From: Virgibacillus_N oceani_A
Lineage (GTDB): Bacteria > Bacillota > Bacilli > Bacillales > Amphibacillaceae
Direction: 5' to 3' (one strand)
NCBI GenBank assembly: GCA_041521345.1
Contig: JBGOHB010000018.1
DNA: 64,000 nucleotides
Shown: positions 1-8,622 of the stretch, in pieces
Position numbering within the stretch: position 1 is the first letter of the stretch
Layout of the letters: every line of letters starts with the position of its first letter
Notes under the pieces: model-generated
The model's input: only the letters and a program-made list of their open reading frames with translations
Told to the model about the DNA's origin: nothing
Database searches by the model: none
Made by a program: the position numbers and the translations under genes

Positions 1-130
1 CGGGGAAGAAAAAATGCTGCCCGGACTTGGTGTACTCTTTGAATTAATATGGAATCAATCTGATGAACAGAATAAGCAAGGTATGATAGAAGCTTTGGAA
101 CAGGGAGTTCAGCAAGAGACAACTGAATAG
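1..130 (+). CDS. sspI: Small acid-soluble spore protein SspI, C-terminal part (5' end outside window)
   Basis: The frame that ends with TAG at 128-130 reads GEEKMLPGLGVLFELIWNQS and continues to the stop. This matches the conserved C-terminal half of SspI, a minor spore-core protein made in the forespore. Only about 42 codons are visible, so start and promoter lie outside the window. It runs on the plus strand, unlike most of the conserved genes further right. A structured repeat begins about 40 bp after the stop. The identification rests on my recall of the B. subtilis SspI sequence, which shares the EEKMLPGLGVLFE stretch. Confidence 0.9.
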   Translation, partial: GEEKMLPGLGVLFELIWNQSDEQNKQGMIEALEQGVQQETTE

Positions 131-170
131 CATGGTATTTTAATCTCGGTTAAGACATGGAAAATAGGAA

Positions 171-464
171 GCTGGGACAAAACTAGAATTACGATCCAGA
201 ATCCGAAAGTTTTACACATTAGCTCCGGCAACATATGGCCCACCGTAAAGATTTGCGTGAGGAATGGCCTCGGTGAGACCCCATAAGCTAGGGTGGCGCG
301 CGGAGGCTCACCAGCCACCCGCGAAAAAGAAGACGCTGAAAACGACCAAAGGGAGTTTGAAGAGATGTCGTACTTGTGCCCGTGGTGAAAGCGAAGTATG
401 TAGCCGGAGCGGTGGTGTGAACGAAAGTTCGGATCTTCCTTGGATTTGTATTGTTTTGTCCCAT
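171..464. repeat. Intergenic repeat element A (GGGACAAAA inverted ends, large form)
   Basis: The element starts GCTGGGACAAAA (171-182) and ends TTTTGTCCCA (454-463), so the ends form an inverted repeat. Read on the minus strand, its left end, an AAGATCCGAAC box and its right end match elements at 28466-28882 and 48143-48282. The inside (305-396, minus strand) holds a module of about 92 bp shared with the 28.5 kb copy. The short ORF that can be drawn across it (264-539) looks spurious because the similarity between copies is at the nucleotide level. Confidence 0.75.
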
Positions 465-859
465 TTTTTTCCGATTTCACACCAAGAATCGGTTACATCT
501 ATAAACAGGAAAGAGATATTATTTGTTTTTATAAAATGATACTTTTGACCTATTAATCGTTAAATAATATCAACCAAACAACATAATAAATCAATAATAT
601 AGGTGAAAAGTATTATTTATTTATTCAAGTTCCCATTTTAATTCACAAGAATAATAACTGACATTATTTGACTGCCTTTTTTTAAAGTGATATAAATTAT
701 AATGGTGCTTTAATGTTATATAATTTCTCATGACAAATACATATAATTGTAAATGGGGATTAGAAAACTTGGCTTGTCGCTAAAAGGATACTTACAGATG
801 CTTATACAGTGAGCTTTTGCGACGGAAGCCTTAGTTGCCAAAGAGAGGGGAAAATTATT
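465..859 (+). promoter_or_regulatory. AT-rich intergenic region with sigma-A-like promoter for the 860-5482 operon
   Basis: No gene is visible here. A good sigma-A promoter lies at 668-696: -35 TTGACT (668-673), a 17-bp spacer, and -10 TATAAA (691-696). It points toward the operon and predicts a 5' leader of roughly 155 nt before the first start codon at 860. The rest is very AT-rich with no clear hairpin terminator. Confidence 0.55.
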
Positions 860-2434
860 ATGGCAGAAGAAACAAAAAAAGGTGCACCAAAAGGCTTAAT
901 TGCAATTATTGTAGCAGCAGTAGTTGTGATTGGCGGAGGTGCAGCAGCAATGATGATGCTGAATCTTGGAGAGAAGGAAAAATACTTTCTGGCTGAAAGG
1001 GATACCATTGATTTTATGGTAGAAACAGTCGAGGATCGTTATGAACCGGAAATGAACTGGCTGAAACATACACAAGAAAATGTGACAGAATCAACCATTG
1101 AATTAGCAGCAGAATACAATGACCCATTTGGCGGTTCTGGAACAATGGGAATGGATCCGTCACAAATTATTAACAACTCCAGTCTCACGATAACTAGTGC
1201 AACGGATATGGAAAATGAGGAGTTGTCAGCTGAATTACTTGCAAATATTGGAGGAATAGAGGTTGACGGGATTAATTTTCACTTAACTTCTGAACGGGTA
1301 TTACTTGGTTTGCCTTTTTTAGAAGAAATCTTGCAATTGATGGATGAAGATTTTGGTCCTCTATTGCATGAATTTGATCCTGCTACTTTTACAGGGGAAG
1401 AGACACTGGGCCTGGACTCTGTATTTGATGGTACTAGCGGTTTCCTCACTGAAGAGGATCTGGAACATTTTCAGGAAGAATATCTGGAAATGATCTTTGA
1501 AGAATTACCTGAAAGCGCGTTTACCAGTGAGGATGAAGCTACACAGATTATGGGGGAATCCCTTGATACAGAGAAAATAACATTGCATCTTACGGAAGAA
1601 GAAATGAAAGAGCTTATTAATCTAGTTATTGCCAAAATGCAGGAAGATGAGAGATTAAAAGAATTAATGCGTGAACAATTTAATCCATTAGTTGCCACTG
1701 ATCCAATGATGGATCAGGAAATTGACAGGATGATCAGCGAATTTGAAGAAGGACTGGAAGATGCAGAGGAAGCTGTTGAAAATTTGTATATACCTGAAGG
1801 ACTGACATCTACCCTTTGGGTTCATAATGACCTGGTTGCAAAGCGTGACTTTGAAGTTTCCATAGGCTCCTCCGAGGATGACCTGGTTACATTCAATGTG
1901 GCGGGTGAACAGCTATTGGATACCTCCAGCCAATCATTCGATTATGAGCTCAGCTTTTCTGATCCTTCAGATGAAGGCAGCATGAATATTTCCGGAGATC
2001 TATCATCAGAGGATGAGAGAATAGAAGACACAATTACACTAACTATTCCGAATGTAGTACAATTAAGCTATAATGGATCAGAAACGCTTGTAGATGGAAC
2101 ACGAGATTTTGAACGTACTTTTTCTTTTGATGATGACTTCAGTAACGGCAGTCTCATCTGGAGTGGTTCAGCAACCTATGACAATGACCAAATGAACTCA
2201 GAACATGAAATTTCCGTGGATGGAACCGATGTCGACCCGGACATGTTTGGGTTTTTCATGACGATAGACTCACAAACTATTGATGGTGTGGAAATACCTG
2301 ATGAAGAAAATGTGAGAGATGTAGGAAGCATGAATGCCGACGAGCTTATGAACTATTTTGAAATGGAAGTAACACCACAGTTCCAGCAGTGGCTAATGGG
2401 AATCATGTCGGAAGGCGGCAGCGTCGGGTTTTAA
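860..2434 (+). CDS. Membrane-anchored acidic extracellular protein, first gene of an ABC-2 transporter operon
   Basis: I do not recognise this 524-aa protein with certainty; from memory it may belong to a family annotated as DUF6583, which I could not check. A short lysine-rich cytoplasmic start is followed by one hydrophobic helix (about residues 12-34). The long remainder is very rich in Asp and Glu, as expected for a surface protein of a salt-tolerant bacterium. No catalytic motif is evident. The start is placed at the ATG at 860 because GAGAGGGG precedes it by about 9 nt; an in-frame TTG at 809 lacks a site. It lies 27 bp ahead of two permease genes, so it is probably an accessory or sensing subunit of that transporter. 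Confidence 0.65.
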   Translation: MAEETKKGAPKGLIAIIVAAVVVIGGGAAAMMMLNLGEKEKYFLAERDTIDFMVETVEDRYEPEMNWLKHTQENVTESTIELAAEYNDPFGGSGTMGMDPSQIINNSSLTITSATDMENEELSAELLANIGGIEVDGINFHLTSERVLLGLPFLEEILQLMDEDFGPLLHEFDPATFTGEETLGLDSVFDGTSGFLTEEDLEHFQEEYLEMIFEELPESAFTSEDEATQIMGESLDTEKITLHLTEEEMKELINLVIAKMQEDERLKELMREQFNPLVATDPMMDQEIDRMISEFEEGLEDAEEAVENLYIPEGLTSTLWVHNDLVAKRDFEVSIGSSEDDLVTFNVAGEQLLDTSSQSFDYELSFSDPSDEGSMNISGDLSSEDERIEDTITLTIPNVVQLSYNGSETLVDGTRDFERTFSFDDDFSNGSLIWSGSATYDNDQMNSEHEISVDGTDVDPDMFGFFMTIDSQTIDGVEIPDEENVRDVGSMNADELMNYFEMEVTPQFQQWLMGIMSEGGSVGF

Positions 2435-2461
2435 TTTTACTGAGAGATAGGAAGTGGTCGA

Positions 2462-3685
2462 ATGCAGTTCGTCCAAAAGCTTCAATTATTCATTTCAAAT
2501 AATGTTAAGCAGCTCCAGAGGAAGTGGCTATCACTTCCTCTTCTTTTGCTTTTTCCCATTGTTATAGTTGGACTTGTCGTTGCCATTATTATTACTTTTT
2601 TTATTCAAGATGATCAGGAAACATTACATATTGGTCTTGTTGACTTGGACAATACGAAAGAAACGCAATTAGTAGTACAGTTAATGGAAGAAGCATCACA
2701 GCTGGGAGAATATATACAAATACATAGCATGACAGAATTGGAAGCAGAATCAGCTATTGAGGAAGATGGTATCAGTTCCTATATTACCCTGCCGGAAGCA
2801 TTTACAAATAATTTATATCAGGGAAATTCGGTGGAAATGCCGATCATTGGAAATCCCCATCAGCCGATCCAAAGTTACATTATTAATGAATTGATTGAAA
2901 GTGTTGCCAGACATATCCGTGCTTCCCAGGCAAACATACTTACTATTAATCACTATGCCGGCGAAATGGACATGGGCGGTGAAGCTAGAAATGATCTATT
3001 GTTTGAACAGTTTCAAGAATTTGTGTTTTATACGATTGGGAAAGATAGAATATTAACAGAAAGAGAAATTGAAAACGTGGCGACTTCACAACCGCTGAAT
3101 TATTTCAGTATGTCAGGCTGGTTTATCATTTTAACCATCTGGCTTATCACTATCTACACTTTCCTGAGCAGAGAAGATACGGTGAAAATGAAGAATCGGA
3201 TGAAGCTGTATGGTGTGATGGAAATACAGCAGATCCTGGCAAGGGTATTTGTCACGCTGGCAGTCGCTATTCTTTTTGCCGGCGGGCTGTTTTTGTTATT
3301 TTATATATTATTGGAGTGGGACCTTACAGGAGCCAATTTCAGCAGAGTGGCTGGGATTACCATTTTGTACAGTCTTTTGTTCCTTACTTCTTTATCTATT
3401 ATTGAAGTGCTGATTACTTCTCAAAAATTACGGCTTTTATTTCAAGCTTTATTTACGACTGCCGTATTACTGTTTAGTGGGGCGCTGGTTCCGACGATTT
3501 ATTTTCCACTAAGTCTCCAGAATTTCCTTGATTACATCTTTTCCGCAGAAACTTTTTTCTGGCTGCAGGAAATTATCGTTCACCAGCGCTTTTATGCTGA
3601 CTTTAACCCCCTGCTGTTGATGAGTGGAATCGGTTTGTTCCTTTTACTTGGAATATCCATCGGAAAGGAGCGGATACAATCATGA
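2462..3685 (+). CDS. ABC-2 type transporter permease (first)
   Basis: This 407-aa protein has the ABC-2 exporter layout. One membrane helix (about 23-48) is followed by an extracellular region of roughly 160 residues that begins 'LHIGLVDLDNT', then a block of five or six helices in the C-terminal half. That architecture resembles NatB- and YhaP-type permeases. It overlaps the next permease by 4 nt (ATGA), so the two are translationally coupled and probably form a heterodimer. A GGAAGTGG ribosome site precedes the ATG. The substrate is unknown; drug, peptide or sodium export are all possible. Confidence 0.8.
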   Translation: MQFVQKLQLFISNNVKQLQRKWLSLPLLLLFPIVIVGLVVAIIITFFIQDDQETLHIGLVDLDNTKETQLVVQLMEEASQLGEYIQIHSMTELEAESAIEEDGISSYITLPEAFTNNLYQGNSVEMPIIGNPHQPIQSYIINELIESVARHIRASQANILTINHYAGEMDMGGEARNDLLFEQFQEFVFYTIGKDRILTEREIENVATSQPLNYFSMSGWFIILTIWLITIYTFLSREDTVKMKNRMKLYGVMEIQQILARVFVTLAVAILFAGGLFLLFYILLEWDLTGANFSRVAGITILYSLLFLTSLSIIEVLITSQKLRLLFQALFTTAVLLFSGALVPTIYFPLSLQNFLDYIFSAETFFWLQEIIVHQRFYADFNPLLLMSGIGLFLLLGISIGKERIQS

Positions 3686-4815
3686 TCTCTATATTAAAAA
3701 TGCGTCTCTTACACTGGAGAAAACAAGTGCTAACCTTGTTATTCTGGCTCCTGTTTCCGATGGTTGCGACGATCAGTGTTATGTATATAACAAGTAACGT
3801 TCAGGAAGATAGTGAAATTCCCGTTGGAGTCGTGATGGAAGAAGACTCCATGCTGGCAAATGAGCTGGTAGAGTCTATCATGCAGACAGATTTCATACGT
3901 GTAGAGGAAATGACGGAAAAAGAGGCACTGCGTTCCTTGGAAATGCATGAACTCGATAGTGTATTTGTCATCCGGGATGGGTATCAGGATCAAGTAGAAC
4001 GTGGGACAAGGAATCGTTTACTCATGACCTATCAGTCGGACTTGTCCTTTGCCTATACCCCCGTCTCAGAAATGATTATCTCTTATGTCCAGCAGGATAC
4101 AGGCAGGTCAAAGGCTGCATATACTGTTTTAGATTTAAGCGAAGCCTATGACATTGCAAACCTATGGTCATGGGAAGAAGTGGTTGCCAAAAGCAAGGAG
4201 GTAGAAGCAGAGGAAAATTTGCTGCAAACCGCTTTTTCCTTTCAGGGTGCTGTACCTGATTCTTCAGATGGAAATATGATCCTGTTAGATGCGTGGGGAC
4301 TATGGACTGTGTTCAGCATACTGGCCGCACTGCTGTTATTCGACTGGTTAATAAAAGAACGAAGAAATAATCTTTATCCGAGATTCATTTTCTTCCGGAT
4401 TTCCTTTAAACTTTATTTAATGCTAAATGCTTTGATCTATACACTGTTATTTCTCATATTTGATTTCCTTACCGTTTTCACCTTTCATATATTCTTAGGA
4501 GGAGAACTTAGCTGGTTTTTTCTTTTCGTATTGATTAGCTATCGATTCATGCTTAACACCGGCGTCTTTTTGTTCACGATGCTGTTTAGAAGTGTTTCTA
4601 TGTTTTATACTGTTTCATTTGCACTTACATTATTAATAGCTATTATAAGCGGCGCTGTATTACCAACAGAAGGACTAACGAATAGAATATCCTTGCTGGA
4701 AATTTTAAATCCGTTCAGGGCATTTTTGAACGGAGAAGCGAGCCTGATATGGTTGCTGATTTTCCTTCTTTTCATCGGTCTTTGGTTCATCAGAAAGGAG
4801 AAAGCATATGCTTGA
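3682..4815 (+). CDS. ABC-2 type transporter permease (second)
   Basis: This 377-aa membrane protein is a paralogue-like partner of the preceding permease. It has an N-terminal helix (about 14-36), an extracellular segment starting 'EIPVGVVMEED', and about six C-terminal helices. The start ATG overlaps the upstream stop, and its own stop overlaps the downstream ATPase start by 8 nt. Such tight packing of two permeases and one ATPase is typical of one complete exporter. No substrate can be assigned from sequence. Confidence 0.8.
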   Translation: MISILKMRLLHWRKQVLTLLFWLLFPMVATISVMYITSNVQEDSEIPVGVVMEEDSMLANELVESIMQTDFIRVEEMTEKEALRSLEMHELDSVFVIRDGYQDQVERGTRNRLLMTYQSDLSFAYTPVSEMIISYVQQDTGRSKAAYTVLDLSEAYDIANLWSWEEVVAKSKEVEAEENLLQTAFSFQGAVPDSSDGNMILLDAWGLWTVFSILAALLLFDWLIKERRNNLYPRFIFFRISFKLYLMLNALIYTLLFLIFDFLTVFTFHIFLGGELSWFFLFVLISYRFMLNTGVFLFTMLFRSVSMFYTVSFALTLLIAIISGAVLPTEGLTNRISLLEILNPFRAFLNGEASLIWLLIFLLFIGLWFIRKEKAYA

Positions 4816-5482
4816 AGTTAACGCGTTGTCAAAAGAATATGGTAAAAAAACTATTTTGGAAGCCATTAGTTTACGTGTGGAAAAGGGAGAAATTATTGGG
4901 CTTGTTGGCGAAAACGGTGCTGGAAAGTCCACATTATTAAATATATTGGCTACACTTCAGGTACCAACCGATGGGAACCTTACTTTAAAAGCATTAGATT
5001 ATAATAAGCATTATAAATTACTGCGGAAACAAATTGGCTATGTTCCTCAGGATATTGCGATCTGGGAGGAATTCACGGTAGAAGAAAATATGCTATTTTT
5101 CGAGAAATTATCTTGGAAAAGAAAAACAAATCAAGAATTAAGGCAGCTTTGCCTTGATATGAAGCTGGAAAAGTGGAAAGAACCGGTAAAAAAATTGTCC
5201 GGAGGGATGAAACGGAAATTAAATTTGGCAATCAGCCTTATCCATGACCCAGAGCTGTTATTGCTAGACGAGCCAACCGTCGGAATTGACTTGAAATCAA
5301 GAAAGGAAATAGGAAGTTATTTAAAAGATCAAGCTAATCAACGTGGAAGAGCAATTGTTTACACCTCCCATGATATGGATGAGATCATCTCGCTTTGTGA
5401 TAGGGTAATATGTATCGGAGAAGATCCTTTCTATGAAGAAATTTTACAAAGTTCCGGAAAGAAAATCATCTCTTTTTCCTGA
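4808..5482 (+). CDS. ABC transporter ATP-binding protein
   Basis: The 224-aa ATPase carries every motif of an active ABC subunit: Walker A GENGAGKST (34-42), Q-loop near Q81, signature LSGGM (130-134), Walker B LLLLDEP (150-156) and the switch His188 in TSHD. It energises the two preceding permeases, with which it shares overlapping reading frames. The start has AAAGGAG upstream, inside the end of the second permease gene. The closest functional type is the ABC-2 exporter class (NatA/CcmA-like). No obvious terminator follows directly; a structured element lies 45 bp downstream. Confidence 0.9.
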   Translation: MLEVNALSKEYGKKTILEAISLRVEKGEIIGLVGENGAGKSTLLNILATLQVPTDGNLTLKALDYNKHYKLLRKQIGYVPQDIAIWEEFTVEENMLFFEKLSWKRKTNQELRQLCLDMKLEKWKEPVKKLSGGMKRKLNLAISLIHDPELLLLDEPTVGIDLKSRKEIGSYLKDQANQRGRAIVYTSHDMDEIISLCDRVICIGEDPFYEEILQSSGKKIISFS

Positions 5483-5527
5483 AAACTTTGATTCCGGCAG
5501 ATTCTATTGTAAAATAAAGTGAAACAT

Positions 5528-5666
5528 CATTCAGTGGGGGTTTAGGCCTACAGGACGTAGGTCATGCAGACGTCACCACAATGTTTTTCGGTGGGGCGAG
5601 GAACCCACTGTACCGTAGCCCCAGGACGTGGCGATTTTAGTCTGCGTTCCCATCCCCCACTGAATG
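5528..5666. other. Compact structured intergenic element (candidate RNA or repeat)
   Basis: A perfect 13-bp inverted repeat, CATTCAGTGGGGG (5528-5540) and its complement (5654-5666), closes a 139-nt region. Inside are a CCTAC/GTAGG hairpin (5547-5561), GCAGAC/GTCTGC (5566-5571 with 5640-5645), CGTCAC/GTGGCG (5571-5576 with 5628-5633) and an apical GTGGG/CCCAC hairpin (5591-5608). The nested pairing suggests a folded RNA or a mobile repeat. It lies between the ABC operon and the transglycosylase gene. I cannot match it to a named family. Confidence 0.5.
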
Positions 5667-5689
5667 TTAGTTGAACCAATCGGGCCGTT

Positions 5690-5761
5690 ACTGGCTGTTG
5701 GATCTCCCATTTAGAATTTTCTTGATTCCTTCATTCTTGTAGTGGAAGTCTTACAGCCAGT
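5690..5761 (+). promoter_or_regulatory. Inverted repeat in the leader of the transglycosylase gene
   Basis: ACTGGCTGT (5690-5698) and ACAGCCAGT (5753-5761) are perfect 9-bp complementary arms separated by 54 nt. They end 33 bp before the start codon of the transglycosylase gene. They could form a long-range stem in the leader RNA. The role is unknown. Confidence 0.3.
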
Positions 5762-5794
5762 TACACTGCGATAAATTTAGAGGAGAGGAACGAT

Positions 5795-6409
5795 ATGGAA
5801 ATAAGAGATTTACAGCAACTTATACAACATCAGGCAATGTCTGTTCTTACTGGAAATGACAAATTGTATTCCGGTCAGGCTTCCATGGGAGATTCGTCAT
5901 TCCAACAACTATTGCAGCAAAAAATTAATCAGGCTCAAACAATGCAATCATCATTACCAGCTCAAGGAAACCCAATGGCCATACCGGGAATACCAAATGC
6001 AGCCAATGATTCCATAACGCAAGCTGCAGCACCTGCGTCTTTTAATACATATATTCAGGAAGCAGCGAATGAGTACGGCATCGATGAGAACCTGATTCAC
6101 GCTGTAATTAAAACAGAGTCAAATTATAATTTGAATGCCAGAAGTAGTGCGGGTGCTGAAGGATTGATGCAATTAATGCCGGCAACTGCCAGAGGGTTGG
6201 GAGTCGCGAATGCCTTTGATCCACAGCAAAACGTACATGGCGGAACAAAATATTTAAGTCAAATGCTCAAGCGTTATAACGGAAATATGGAGCTGGCTCT
6301 TGCCGCCTATAATGCAGGACCTGGTAATGTTGATAAGTATCAGGGGATTCCTCCTTTTAAGGAAACACAGAATTATGTGCGAAAAGTGATGGATGATTAT
6401 TTGGCATAA
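5795..6409 (+). CDS. Lytic transglycosylase, SLT domain (CwlQ/YjbJ-like)
   Basis: The 204-aa protein cleaves the glycan strands of peptidoglycan between MurNAc and GlcNAc. The C-terminal SLT domain (about 82-204) has the catalytic Glu108 in IKTESNYN, the GLMQLMPATA motif (123-132) and AYNAGPG (171-177). The first 80 residues are Gln/Ser/Ala-rich low-complexity sequence. There is no signal peptide, as in B. subtilis YjbJ (CwlQ), so export must occur by another route or after lysis. AGGAGAGGA precedes the ATG. It is a single-gene unit with a terminator immediately downstream. Confidence 0.88.
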   Translation: MEIRDLQQLIQHQAMSVLTGNDKLYSGQASMGDSSFQQLLQQKINQAQTMQSSLPAQGNPMAIPGIPNAANDSITQAAAPASFNTYIQEAANEYGIDENLIHAVIKTESNYNLNARSSAGAEGLMQLMPATARGLGVANAFDPQQNVHGGTKYLSQMLKRYNGNMELALAAYNAGPGNVDKYQGIPPFKETQNYVRKVMDDYLA

Positions 6410-6413
6410 AAGT

Positions 6414-6449
6414 AACCTCATTCCAAACAGATGGAATGAGGTTTGTTTC
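6414..6449. terminator. Bidirectional terminator between transglycosylase and opuAC-like genes
   Basis: AACCTCATTCCA (6414-6425) pairs perfectly with its complement (6432-6443), followed by a T-rich tail on the plus strand. It serves the convergent genes on both sides. Confidence 0.8.
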
Positions 6450-7340
6450 TTAGTTATTTAACCATTCTTCAACGATGCTCCTGTTATCTTCTATCCATGC
6501 TTCGGCGCTATCTTCAAATTCTACACCATTTTGTTCATATTCGAACATCATTTCTTCCAAGTCATTAACATCTATGCTCCATTGAGATAGAATATCATAT
6601 GCTTCAGGATGTTTCTCTTCTATTCCTTTATAGGAAAGCACATAAACATTGTCGTATTGGTAATGCTCCTGTGTATCCTCAAGGAATTTCAGGTCATGAC
6701 GTGTAAACATGGAATGCGGACGCCACCCGGTAATAATAAAAGGCTCCTCAGAGGATATCTTTTCTTCCAATACTGCCAGCATAGCTGCTTCACTTGTAGG
6801 CACTAATTCATAGCCTTCCAGATCATAATTATCATCTGCAAATACTTGCTTAGCTATTTCCACAATACCTGCTCCATCATCAATGGTCACTACTTCACCA
6901 TCGAATTTTTCAGCATTTCCAGCAAGATCATCTATGGTTTCCTCTTCCACGTACTCCGGAACGACAAACCCAAGAGGCACCTCTTCATAGGATACAGCTA
7001 CTTGCTGCAGCGTATCTTCATATTCTTCCCAAAGGGCAGCTTCAGTATATGGCAGCCATGCATCCATGAAGAAATCAATTTCCTCAGTAGCAAGCCCTTC
7101 CCATATTACCGGCTGATCCAAAAGTACAATTTCTACTTCATAACCTGCTTCTTCTAGTATTTGCTTGGCAATTTCTGTCGGTGCTTCAGTACTTGTCCAA
7201 GAAGTTTGGCCAAATACAATTTCACCTTTTTCCGCTTCGGTCCCTTCTTCATTTTGATCCTGTTCTGCTTCCTCACTATCTGTTCCGCAAGCTCCTATAA
7301 CAAACAAAGCTGTTAACATCATGATGAATAACCTTTTCAT
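6450..7340 (-). CDS. Glycine betaine-type substrate-binding lipoprotein (OpuAC family)
   Basis: This 296-aa protein is a periplasmic-binding-type receptor for quaternary ammonium compounds. A lipoprotein signal ends in IGAC with Cys18 as the lipidated residue, followed by an acidic Glu/Asp/Gln linker. The mature domain opens with the OpuAC signature TSWTSTEAPTEIAKQ and keeps several Trp and Tyr residues of the type that form the cation-binding aromatic cage. It abuts the upstream hydrolase gene with no gap, and its ribosome site lies inside that gene. No permease or ATPase is nearby, so it is an orphan receptor that either feeds a distant transporter or acts as a sensor. Confidence 0.88.
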   Translation of the reverse strand: MKRLFIMMLTALFVIGACGTDSEEAEQDQNEEGTEAEKGEIVFGQTSWTSTEAPTEIAKQILEEAGYEVEIVLLDQPVIWEGLATEEIDFFMDAWLPYTEAALWEEYEDTLQQVAVSYEEVPLGFVVPEYVEEETIDDLAGNAEKFDGEVVTIDDGAGIVEIAKQVFADDNYDLEGYELVPTSEAAMLAVLEEKISSEEPFIITGWRPHSMFTRHDLKFLEDTQEHYQYDNVYVLSYKGIEEKHPEAYDILSQWSIDVNDLEEMMFEYEQNGVEFEDSAEAWIEDNRSIVEEWLNN

Positions 7341-8021
7341 TTATTTTGACTCTCCCTCTATTTCTTGGTGAATTTTTTTCATGTGATCTCTCATTGTTTC
7401 CGGGGTAAATTGCATAGCATCCGTTCCATCCGCCTGAAAAAAGCTATGGTTTTCCCCTTTTAATTTTTTAATCATATTTGTTGTGTTATATACCTTTAAA
7501 TTATAGATCCAATTAATCATCGTTAAGACTGCTGAAATATGTGCACCTTCATTTGTAGCAGTGATCATATCCTCTATGAGATGAACATGATAATCCCTAA
7601 AATATGCATCATAAACAGTAGTTAATACACAGCCATCGGTAACGACCCCGCCAACAAGCAGATGCTTTACCCCCATATTCCTCAATAATAAATCCATATT
7701 AGTATCATGAAAAGCACTCCAACGGTACTTATCGATTATAATATCTTTTTCATTTGGTTTTATTTCGTCTATAACATCAAACTGCTCTGTACCGGTATTA
7801 TAGAAATATGGCGTGCCATCTTCATTTAAAGGTTCTCCAATAGAAAGGCCAATGCCATCTTCACGGTTAACCTGCCTTGTATATATAACCGGTAATCCCT
7901 TTTCCCTTGCTGTTAATAAGATTTCCTTCGTATTTGCAGTAACTTGATCCATATTTTGTAAACTGAAATTTGATTCCTTCTGCAAATCTATGAGCAGAAG
8001 CGCTGTATTGCTGTTATTCAT
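7341..8021 (-). CDS. Isochorismatase-family cysteine hydrolase
   Basis: The 226-aa enzyme has the Rossmann-like isochorismatase fold with an intact Asp-Lys-Cys triad: Asp12 in LLIDLQ, Lys98 in IIIDKYRWSAF and Cys131 in GGVVTDGCV. Family members hydrolyse amide or vinyl-ether bonds (nicotinamidase, N-carbamoylsarcosine amidase, isochorismatase). The true substrate cannot be read from sequence. Its position between a GbsR-type regulator (21 bp upstream) and a betaine-binding lipoprotein (no gap) suggests a quaternary amine or betaine-derived amide, which is inference. AGAAGGAGAAA precedes the start. Confidence 0.85.
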   Translation of the reverse strand: MNNSNTALLLIDLQKESNFSLQNMDQVTANTKEILLTAREKGLPVIYTRQVNREDGIGLSIGEPLNEDGTPYFYNTGTEQFDVIDEIKPNEKDIIIDKYRWSAFHDTNMDLLLRNMGVKHLLVGGVVTDGCVLTTVYDAYFRDYHVHLIEDMITATNEGAHISAVLTMINWIYNLKVYNTTNMIKKLKGENHSFFQADGTDAMQFTPETMRDHMKKIHQEIEGESK

Positions 8022-8042
8022 GCTGATTTCTCCTTCTGTACC

Positions 8043-8582
8043 TTAATCTTTTTTCTTTTCGGGAATTTGTTCGAAAACTTCCCTGGACTCAAAATGATTT
8101 GCCAGTCGCATTAACCAATCCAAGTAGTTTTTTGTACTTGAAATTAATTCCATATCCCTTTTGGCAAGCTCTCCAGTCTCTGGCTCTCTGGGGTTGTCAG
8201 CAATATCCTTGATGGAACCTTCTGTTTGATCTATTGCTTTTGAAATGATACCGCGCTCCATGCGGATCATCTTTACGAAAAAGTTAAGGAAATTGTTAAG
8301 GAAATCCTTTTCAGCAATAAAATGATCTTTCCTCTGCCCTTTTTTCCATACCTTTGTAACCATTTCCGTATCCATTAATTCCCGGACACCATTGCTCACA
8401 CTTGCCTTACTCATGGCCACTTGATCTTTTATCTCATCCAACGTCAGTGGTTCATCTGAAAAGTAAAGAACGCCGTAAATTCTTCCGACAGATGGGGAGA
8501 CTCCATAAGCAACCATTGATTGAGCGATCGCAGAAACAAGAATATCCTGATTTTCTTTCAATTTATCCAGCTGGTTGGACAA
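8043..8582 (-). CDS. GbsR/MarR-type transcriptional regulator
   Basis: A 179-aa winged-helix regulator with the GbsR N-terminal signature: 'SVGRIYGVLYFSDEPLTL' followed by the recognition segment MSKASVSNGVRELM (about residues 54-67). In B. subtilis, GbsR senses choline and represses glycine-betaine synthesis and choline uptake genes. Here it heads a three-gene minus-strand unit with a cysteine hydrolase and a betaine-binding protein. It starts at TTG, with GGAGG about 8 nt upstream. A palindrome over its promoter suggests autoregulation. Confidence 0.85.
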   Translation of the reverse strand: MSNQLDKLKENQDILVSAIAQSMVAYGVSPSVGRIYGVLYFSDEPLTLDEIKDQVAMSKASVSNGVRELMDTEMVTKVWKKGQRKDHFIAEKDFLNNFLNFFVKMIRMERGIISKAIDQTEGSIKDIADNPREPETGELAKRDMELISSTKNYLDWLMRLANHFESREVFEQIPEKKKD

Positions 8583-8622
8583 TATGCTTCCCTCCTCTGT
8601 TTAATTATTTTAATTTGTATAA

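Noticed and set aside
264..539. 91-aa ORF after sspI
   Set aside because: It runs across the repeat element A. Similarity to the other copies is in nucleotides and on the other strand, with no ribosome site.
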